NCBI RefSeq assembly: GCF_000764185.1
Contig: NZ_JQEC01000015.1
Location: forward strand, 1-64,000
Length of the DNA: 64,000 nucleotides
Direction: 5' to 3'
From: Colwellia psychrerythraea
GTDB taxonomy: Bacteria; Pseudomonadota; Gammaproteobacteria; Enterobacterales; Alteromonadaceae
Shown here: positions 57,891 to 64,000 of the stretch, in pieces
Position numbering within the stretch: the stretch's first letter is position 1
Layout: each line of letters begins with the position of its first letter
Position numbers and translations under genes: made by a program
The notes under the pieces: model-generated
Told to the model about the DNA's origin: nothing
The model's input: the letters and a program-made list of their open reading frames with translations, nothing else
Database searches by the model: none

Positions 57891-57989
57891 AAGTATTCCT
57901 TTGGTTAAACTTTCAAATCAGTTAAATAATGAATCTGCAGCTAGCTTAAATAAAGGTACATATATTTAGAAATAAAACAAAATGACAGG

Positions 57990-58010
57990 ACTATAAGTAT
58001 CACTTATAGT
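57990..58010. promoter_or_regulatory. perfect inverted-repeat operator between arylsulfatase and lysR
   Basis: ACTATAAGT, spacer ATC, ACTTATAGT: perfect 9-base arms, containing T-N11-A (the LysR box). It lies 100 bases upstream of the sulfatase start and 50 bases upstream of the LysR gene start. A matching site is at 55112. Confidence 0.7.
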
Positions 58011-58059
58011 AGTTTAATGATTTTTTGTAAAACTGGCTCAAAAGTAGGAAAAATTAGCA

Positions 58060-58998
58060 ATGGCAAGGTATTTGAGGAACGTAGATTTAAATCTACTATC
58101 AATATTTACGGCATTAATGCATGAAAAAAACATTAGCCATGCGGCTGAAAATTTGGGCATGACACAACCTGCGGTGTCACAAGCACTAAAACGGTTAAGA
58201 TCGCTCTATAATGATCCCTTATTTGAGCGTAAATCAGGCAAAATGATGCCAACACTTAAAGCGGATGAAATTTATCCGATAATCAATAAAATACTCGCTG
58301 ATGTATCATCAACCCTGCCTGATATTGGTGATTTTTCACCTGAAACAGCCAAACTAGATTTTCATATCAATGCTTTAGGGGTTGGTAATAATGATTTTTT
58401 AACAAAATTGAGCCAACGTTTAGCACAGTTGGCACCAAACATTTCACTTACCGTGACTACAGATATGTTAATTGATGCCGAAAAATCATTAAGGGATAAA
58501 GAATATGACCTACATCTGGATTATTTAACAATTGACGAAATTGGCTGCCACCACCAAGAATTATTCAACGATAATTTATTTGTCATTGCCAGAAAAGAAC
58601 ACCCTAATCTCAACAATAAAGTTAATTTATTACTCTCTGAGTACTTGGCAGAAAAACATGCGGTATTAGCCCCAAGAAAAGGTAATGTTTATTCACTTAC
58701 GTTAGCGTTGCAAGACTTTAGTTTTAACCGAGAAATAAAATATACCAGCACCAGTATCGAGAACATTCTGGAAATTGTTTGCGCTACTGATTTAATTTGT
58801 ATTATGCCCGGCTCTGTTTTGCAGTCTATGCATAATCTAGATGATTTTATTTGGTTTAATCCTCCGTTTAAAACAAAAGAAATGATAGCTTATATGAATT
58901 GGCACTGGAGTATGGAGCACGTAAAATCTCACCGTTGGCTAAGATCTATAATTGCAGACATTTGTAAAGGCATACAATCACTGCCAGAAACTACATAA
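58060..58998 (+). CDS. LysR family transcriptional regulator
   Basis: 312 aa. The N-terminal winged helix is at about 6-65 (LNLLSIFTALMHEKNISHAA, NLGMTQPAVSQALKRLRSLY, NDPLFERKSGKMMPT), followed by the effector domain (about 90-305). Its start is supported by AGGA about 12 bases upstream. It is transcribed away from the arylsulfatase gene, the usual arrangement for a LysR controlling its neighbour, and the perfect inverted repeat between them is a likely autoregulatory and activation site. The N-terminal MARYLRNVDLNLL resembles the NodD/LeuO-like subgroup. The effector is unknown. Confidence 0.92.
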   Translation: MARYLRNVDLNLLSIFTALMHEKNISHAAENLGMTQPAVSQALKRLRSLYNDPLFERKSGKMMPTLKADEIYPIINKILADVSSTLPDIGDFSPETAKLDFHINALGVGNNDFLTKLSQRLAQLAPNISLTVTTDMLIDAEKSLRDKEYDLHLDYLTIDEIGCHHQELFNDNLFVIARKEHPNLNNKVNLLLSEYLAEKHAVLAPRKGNVYSLTLALQDFSFNREIKYTSTSIENILEIVCATDLICIMPGSVLQSMHNLDDFIWFNPPFKTKEMIAYMNWHWSMEHVKSHRWLRSIIADICKGIQSLPETT

Positions 58999-59131
58999 TA
59001 TGACCCTCTAAAACATTAACCACTTTAGCATTTATTACTATACTTTTTATTAGGTTACTTGCTTTATCGATATCGACTATTTTGTTAGTAATGCCCCCAG
59101 TTAATAACTAAACAATTATCAGGTTTAAATC

Positions 59132-60688
59132 ATGACTATATTCAAATACCCCAAAAGATTAAAACAATTAATGGTTATATTCCTTAGCTTAATTTGTCTT
59201 TCTTTGAGCGCTACTTCATTGGCCGCCTTAGCTGTAGATGATGGTAAACCTTATCAAGCAAGTACAACTAAAAATGCCAATATTGATCTTGGCGAATTAG
59301 AGTTCACTCTTGTGCCTCTTACTAAAGCTGAATTAGCTGTAGAAGTTGACGCTTGGTTAACTATAGTAAAACACAAAGCGACAATAGTCAGTGAAGCGGA
59401 AATTCTTGTTAGTCAAAAACAAAGGAAAATTTTAGCCGCACAAGAAATCTCTAGCCTTAGTGCTGATAGTGCTGAATTGATATTAGCGAGTAAAGAAAAC
59501 CAAGGTGCTGCCGAAGAATTAAAAGAAGATTTAGCTGAGATTAATACCCTTGTTCAAGATTTAGAACATAAGAAATCTGCACAGACAAGCAAGGCCATAG
59601 AGTCGATGGACAAAACACCAGAATCATTTAATGAACTTGCTATAAAAGCAGAACAATACAGTGATAAATTGCAAGGTAAACGCCAGTATTTAATCAAGAG
59701 CCTGACGCAATTACGAGAAGAAAAAAATGATGCCTTAGAGCGATTTCTGCTGGTCATAAAAAATTGGGAAAGCAAAGGTGGTGATGCCGCCGAATTACAC
59801 CTTTATGCGAATGCTTTAACTGGAACTACTGTTGACTTAACCGACAGCGACGCTGCTTGGTTAACCATTAAGGGCTGGATGTTATCGCAAGATGGTGGTT
59901 TACGCTGGTTAGCAAACATTATTAAATTTTTCTTAGCTCTTCTATTTGTATACATATTATCAAGAACAGCGGGTAAATTGACTGACGCAGCGCTTAACCG
60001 TAACAGAAATTTATCAACCTTATTAAAGCTTTTCATTAAGGTCTCTGTACGCCGTGTTATTTTAATGATCGGCTTTATTGTTTCACTGACTTTTATAGAA
60101 ATAAATGTTGGACCGGTATTAGCCCTAATTGGTGCTGCCGGTTTAGTTGTTGGCTTGGCCTTGCAAAGTACCTTAAGTAACTTCGCAAGTGGTATGTTGA
60201 TATTAATTTATCGTCCATTTGATGTTGGTGATATTATCGAAATAGACGGTGTGACTGGTACCGTTCATTCAATGACTTTACTTTCAACCTCGATTAAAAC
60301 ATTTGATAATCAGCATTTAGTGGTACCAAACAATAATATTTGGGGAACCACCATTGTTAATGTGACAGGGAGTAAAACCCGCCGAGTAGATTTAGTCTTT
60401 GGTATAGGCTATGGCGATGATATGGCCAAAGCTGAACGCATTATGCTAGACGTTGTGAAAAAGCATGAGTTAGTGTTAGAGCTGCCTGCTCCTGTTGTTA
60501 AAGTAAATCAATTAGCTGATTCATCGGTTAACTTTGTTTGCCGTCCTTGGGTTAAAACAGAGAATTATCTTGATGTATATTGGGATATTACTCGACAGGT
60601 TAAAGAAGAATTCGATAAACAAGGCGTTTCAATTCCGTTTCCACAACGTGATGTTCATATTCATCAACCCCCTAGTATAGAAAAGTAG
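59132..60688 (+). CDS. MscS family mechanosensitive channel
   Basis: 518 aa. A signal or first TM (about 10-32) precedes a long periplasmic coiled-coil region (about 80-215) and then the MscS core: TMs at about 265-285 and 305-325, and the pore helix with Gly/Ala packing (VGPVLALIGAAGLVVGLALQ, TLSNFASGMLILIYRPFDVGD). The beta domain (EIDGVTGTVHSMTLLST, VPNNNIWGTTIVN) and alpha/beta C-terminus end at QPPSIEK. It releases solutes on hypo-osmotic shock. The N-terminal extension makes it larger than YggB (286 aa). Not tightly linked to the LysR gene (133-base gap). Confidence 0.9.
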   Translation: MTIFKYPKRLKQLMVIFLSLICLSLSATSLAALAVDDGKPYQASTTKNANIDLGELEFTLVPLTKAELAVEVDAWLTIVKHKATIVSEAEILVSQKQRKILAAQEISSLSADSAELILASKENQGAAEELKEDLAEINTLVQDLEHKKSAQTSKAIESMDKTPESFNELAIKAEQYSDKLQGKRQYLIKSLTQLREEKNDALERFLLVIKNWESKGGDAAELHLYANALTGTTVDLTDSDAAWLTIKGWMLSQDGGLRWLANIIKFFLALLFVYILSRTAGKLTDAALNRNRNLSTLLKLFIKVSVRRVILMIGFIVSLTFIEINVGPVLALIGAAGLVVGLALQSTLSNFASGMLILIYRPFDVGDIIEIDGVTGTVHSMTLLSTSIKTFDNQHLVVPNNNIWGTTIVNVTGSKTRRVDLVFGIGYGDDMAKAERIMLDVVKKHELVLELPAPVVKVNQLADSSVNFVCRPWVKTENYLDVYWDITRQVKEEFDKQGVSIPFPQRDVHIHQPPSIEK

Positions 60689-60695
60689 CACTATG

Positions 60696-60730
60696 ATCGC
60701 TACAGTAGTTAATAAACTTTCTGTAGCGAT
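60696..60730. terminator. bidirectional hairpin between convergent genes
   Basis: Perfect arms ATCGCTACAG (60696-60705) and CTGTAGCGAT (60721-60730) with a 15-base loop, between the ends of the mscS-like and VCBS genes. Confidence 0.55.
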
Positions 60731-60749
60731 TAACCATAAATCACTTTCT

Positions 60750-62105
60750 TTAGCGGGTGTATTTCTTTAGTAAACAGCCTCTAAACAACAAGGGCACTAT
60801 GATAAATAAAAGCCAAACTAGACTCCCCCCTGCCCCTTGTTCACCATCACTCGACACACTGTCCCCCTGTTTAAAGGTAGCAATTAAATCTAAGCTAGAT
60901 GATTGCTTTACTATGCATTGGTCGAAACCTGAAGTTGCATAATAATAGAACTGGAATTCATTAAATTCCCCTGTTGCTACATCAATATAAGAATCATTAT
61001 TAAAGTCACCGAAGGCAGTGGCGGTTAGCCCTTCTTCCGGCCTAGCCAGTGCTACAGGCTTAGAATACTCGCCTTCCCCTTGACCATAAAACAAACTCAG
61101 TACTGAGGGTTTATAATTAGCGGTTAAAATATCAACATTTCCATTCTCATCAATATCGCCAAAGGTCGCGCCATAACTTGCCCAAATAGATGAAACAACC
61201 TGTCGATCTTTACCACCTTCATTTGAGTAAACAGCAACTTCTCCTAACTGTATTTCTGCGGTTAAAATTTGTGGAATGGCATCTTCATGTGCTTGATAAG
61301 TATCAAGTGTTATCGCTGCTTTTTCAGCAATAACTTGTTGCTCTTTAAACCCTTGTTCAGTATTTTTAAACCAAGTTAATTTTTCATTGACTATGCTCTT
61401 CACCAGCACAAAAAGATCACCACTAATATTTGCACCAAACGAAGAGATAACAAAATCTGGTCGACTATCTAAGTCATAATCAATAACAGAAAAAGAATAT
61501 GGACGTGCACTTTCAAATGTGAACGTTTTTTCATAAACAAAACCGCCGTTGCCATCGTTTAGGTACATTTTAATACCTCGATCGTCTGAACTAAACTCAG
61601 CGACAAATAAGTCTTTATACCCGTCATTATTCCAATCATAACTATCCAAGGAGGATGGATAAGCGAAGCCAGATATAATGCTATTACTAACAAAAGTACC
61701 ATCGCCTAAATTTTCATAACTATTCACTTTGCCATTAAACAAACTGATACCAATCAAATCATCGATGCCATCATTATTAAAGTCTATTGTCTCTAATGAT
61801 TTAGCTCCTCCTGCTGCTGAGCCAATACCTTTAATATATTGCTTTTCTGACGGGATTATCACGCCATTCCCCATATCACATTTTTGACCTTGCCACCCAA
61901 TGAAGTGCCAACCAGGAGATGCCTTAGCGACTAAAGTTTGAAGCGAGTTATCTGTTGCAATATCACAGCTCGTTGAACAGGTTTTATCAGACGCTTCAAC
62001 TTGTCCCTGCCCTACGATGTTTAAATTTATATTAAAAGCCATGGTAGTAAAATTTATACCTACTAGGTAGATAAACGTTATTGCTCTAAAAATTATTTTT
62101 TTCAT
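60750..62105 (-). CDS. FG-GAP/VCBS-repeat protein with GlyGly-CTERM sorting signal
   Basis: A 451-aa exported protein. The signal peptide is about 1-23, followed by a domain with CSTSCDIATDNSLQTLVAKA and CDMGNG, and then FG-GAP/VCBS beta-propeller repeats with calcium-type Asp motifs: DFNNDGIDDLIGI, DWNNDGYKDLFVAE, DYDLDSRPDFVIS, DIDENGNVDILTA and DFNNDSYIDVATG. The C-terminus is GAGGSLVWLLFIIVPLLFRG followed by basic residues, which fits the GlyGly-CTERM anchor processed by rhombosortase. It is therefore probably displayed or released at the cell surface. The role is adhesive or structural by analogy. Confidence 0.85.
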   Translation of the reverse strand: MKKIIFRAITFIYLVGINFTTMAFNINLNIVGQGQVEASDKTCSTSCDIATDNSLQTLVAKASPGWHFIGWQGQKCDMGNGVIIPSEKQYIKGIGSAAGGAKSLETIDFNNDGIDDLIGISLFNGKVNSYENLGDGTFVSNSIISGFAYPSSLDSYDWNNDGYKDLFVAEFSSDDRGIKMYLNDGNGGFVYEKTFTFESARPYSFSVIDYDLDSRPDFVISSFGANISGDLFVLVKSIVNEKLTWFKNTEQGFKEQQVIAEKAAITLDTYQAHEDAIPQILTAEIQLGEVAVYSNEGGKDRQVVSSIWASYGATFGDIDENGNVDILTANYKPSVLSLFYGQGEGEYSKPVALARPEEGLTATAFGDFNNDSYIDVATGEFNEFQFYYYATSGFDQCIVKQSSSLDLIATFKQGDSVSSDGEQGAGGSLVWLLFIIVPLLFRGCLLKKYTR

Positions 62106-62228
62106 ATTTTGATATCATTTTTGATAGGGATTGTATTTCTACCCTATTTTGTATATAAGTTAAATCATGGTGTTATAATGATGTTATTATTTATTTATTC
62201 ACCTTTAAAATCAAAAGTATATAAAGTT

Positions 62229-64000
62229 ATGAATGAAGATTTCCTTCTAGAACACTATATGGTTTATCCTAAGCATAATAAAATCATCAGTGAAAATAAG
62301 GTGACAATTCTTGAACCCAAAATTATTCAAGTACTTTGTTTTCTTGTTCAACACCAAGGTGAAGTTCTCAGTAGAGAGTATATTGCTGATAATCTTTGGC
62401 CTGATAATGTAGTAGGTTTAAAAGTCATAACTCGTGCGATTTTTGAACTTAGAAAGGTACTTAACGATGATCCAAAAAAACCGAAATATATAGAAACTAT
62501 TGCGAGAAAGGGTTATTGCTTTATAGGAAAGGTTGAGCCACTAAATACAGCGCAGAATAGACCATATTTCCCTCTTTCTTTTTTGTCTAAGCCAAATATT
62601 AAAAACGTAGCCGTTTCTGTATCTCTACTCTTTATTTTTACTTTTTTTCTCTTTGTTGGCCCAACAACCCTCCTTGATAATTTTCAGAGCAGTGCTACAA
62701 AACCAGTTAGTTACCAGGAAATGGTTCTTTCTGACGGTAGAACTGAGATTCAATCAGCTTCACTTTCTGCTGATGGAAGCAAAGTACTCTTTATAGAAAC
62801 TGATACCAATACTGATGAATCAGTATTGGTACTAAAGAATGTCGTTAACCATAAATATTCAATATTACAAAGAAGTAACGATGTATATCGTTCAGTTATT
62901 TGGGCTGAGCAAGGCAATGTTAGTTATTTTGTTCAATGTGAAATTTCTACATGTAAGATAAATAAATTGTTTATTGATTCTGGAATTTTACAGGAGGTAT
63001 ATAAAACAAAAAATAAAATAAGAACGATTAAGCTATCACCAAAAGGAAAAACATTAGCGTTAACAACGATAGAGAGTCAACGCCTGTCAATATCACTATT
63101 ACCACTAATATCCCAACAAGAAACACCACTAAAACTTGTCGAAAATGCCAGTTACTATGCTGCAACATTTAGTAAAATTAAGCCTGAATTGTTTTATGTT
63201 CAGCAAAGTGACGCACAATCAACAATAAATAGTTACAACCTAGAAACTACAAATAGTACTGTAATATCAACTAGGTTCTCTAAAATTACAAGCTTACACT
63301 TAGAAGATGACAACAGCTTGCTTATTGCTGGTCAACTTGACAGTTTGTATTCAATTTGGCGTTTAAACTTACAAAAAAATGAAGTGTCGCAAGCGATATT
63401 AATACCAGCAAGTAGTCATGCATACGAGTTAACTTCAAATAAAGCTTCTCAAGAATTCTTTTATCTTAAAAAGAGCTCAAACATTAATATTGCTGCGCAA
63501 GGTTTAACACAACATATCGATTTAAAGCAAGTTAATAGCCATGCAAATGACTTAAATGGCGTTTGGTCAACATCAACAAGTACCCTTTACTTCGTATCAC
63601 AACGCACAGGTAATTATGAGTTATGGAGTCATAAAAATAATAAAAACACTAAGCTGACTGGTGTTAAGGCCGATAGTATCAGACGGCCTATTTTAAACAA
63701 GCAACAGAACCTACTTGCGTTTGTCGCTAGTCAAAATAATCAACTCAAGCTTATGATTTACAATATAGATACAGAGCACCTTATAGTTAATCAAAATATT
63801 TCTAAAGAAGCCCACCTTCTATCTTGGTCAGCTGAAGGTAACTATATTTATATGAGCATTGCCAGCGAAAATCTCTACGATATTTGGCAATTCGACATAG
63901 ATAGTAAACAGCCTAAAAAAATATTACTCTCTGCGGGCCTAATAGCAAAACAACAAACAAATAACGATTTAATTTTCGCTGACATCAAAAGTCAAAATTT
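62229..64000 (+). CDS. CadC-like membrane transcriptional regulator (cut by window end)
   Basis: An open frame of 590 codons or more running off the right edge. The N-terminal OmpR-type winged helix (about 1-100) has the form seen in CadC/ToxR proteins: KVTILEPKIIQVLCFLVQHQ, LSREYIADNLWPDNVVGLKV, ITRAIFELRKVLNDDPKKPK and TIARKGYCF. One TM follows at about 137-157 (VAVSVSLLFIFTFFLFV), then a periplasmic region of WD40/TolB-like repeats (SASLSADGSKVLFIE, IKLSPKGKTLALT, SWSAEGNYIYMS). I chose ATG 62229 because the DNA-binding domain starts right after it. ATG 62178 is in frame and possible. The target genes are unknown. Confidence 0.88.
   Translation, partial: MNEDFLLEHYMVYPKHNKIISENKVTILEPKIIQVLCFLVQHQGEVLSREYIADNLWPDNVVGLKVITRAIFELRKVLNDDPKKPKYIETIARKGYCFIGKVEPLNTAQNRPYFPLSFLSKPNIKNVAVSVSLLFIFTFFLFVGPTTLLDNFQSSATKPVSYQEMVLSDGRTEIQSASLSADGSKVLFIETDTNTDESVLVLKNVVNHKYSILQRSNDVYRSVIWAEQGNVSYFVQCEISTCKINKLFIDSGILQEVYKTKNKIRTIKLSPKGKTLALTTIESQRLSISLLPLISQQETPLKLVENASYYAATFSKIKPELFYVQQSDAQSTINSYNLETTNSTVISTRFSKITSLHLEDDNSLLIAGQLDSLYSIWRLNLQKNEVSQAILIPASSHAYELTSNKASQEFFYLKKSSNINIAAQGLTQHIDLKQVNSHANDLNGVWSTSTSTLYFVSQRTGNYELWSHKNNKNTKLTGVKADSIRRPILNKQQNLLAFVASQNNQLKLMIYNIDTEHLIVNQNISKEAHLLSWSAEGNYIYMSIASENLYDIWQFDIDSKQPKKILLSAGLIAKQQTNNDLIFADIKSQN

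Overview
The window is an AT-rich gammaproteobacterial chromosome segment. The gene content suggests a marine Alteromonadales member, most likely near Colwelliaceae (Colwellia/Thalassotalea): large TonB-dependent receptors, secreted PKD-bearing proteases, a vibriolysin-type protease, OMPLA, an arylsulfatase, dCache sensors and a GlyGly-CTERM protein. The taxonomic call is inference from gene content and composition. I saw no rRNA, tRNA or CRISPR.

Layout. 0.2-3.6 kb: TetR regulator, secreted endonuclease/exonuclease/phosphatase-fold protein and lipoprotein alkaline phosphatase in one + strand operon. 3.7-8.0 kb: RND efflux pump (adaptor and transporter, - strand). 8.5 kb: outer-membrane phospholipase A. 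9.7-15.8 kb: a methyl-accepting chemotaxis protein (MCP) fragment, then two secreted proteases (S8 subtilase and M14 carboxypeptidase) sharing the same PKD/PPC/carbohydrate-binding tail. 16.1-18.7 kb: two tandem paralogues of unknown function. 19-30 kb: TonB receptor, a truncated copy of it, glutamate dehydrogenase, an IS3 relic, a dCache histidine kinase, a second receptor relic, glutaminase and a periplasmic binding protein, with three of the four copies of an intergenic repeat (the fourth is at 10.1 kb). 30.7-37.1 kb: MCP, TorF-like protein, HU, MaoC hydratase and rimO.

37-48.9 kb is the most notable part. A GAF histidine kinase lies between two copies of the rimO 5' region. Next to the second copy is a decayed integron integrase (intI) relic on the - strand, followed by about 14 promoterless + strand gene cassettes separated by attC-like sites. 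This is a sedentary chromosomal integron whose integrase is dead. Several attC sites are shortened or mutated, one cassette gene is broken by an 8-bp tandem duplication and another is fused to half a site.

49.3-64 kb: vibriolysin-like M4 protease; a YiaV/YiaW-like membrane operon with an outer-membrane protein; a SUMF1-domain protein and an arylsulfatase; a divergent LysR regulator; an MscS channel; a VCBS-repeat GlyGly-CTERM protein; and a CadC-like regulator cut by the window end. Matching 21-bp inverted-repeat sites lie about 100 bp upstream of both the sulfatase and the outer-membrane protein genes, the first also 50 bp upstream of lysR. This suggests one LysR regulon.
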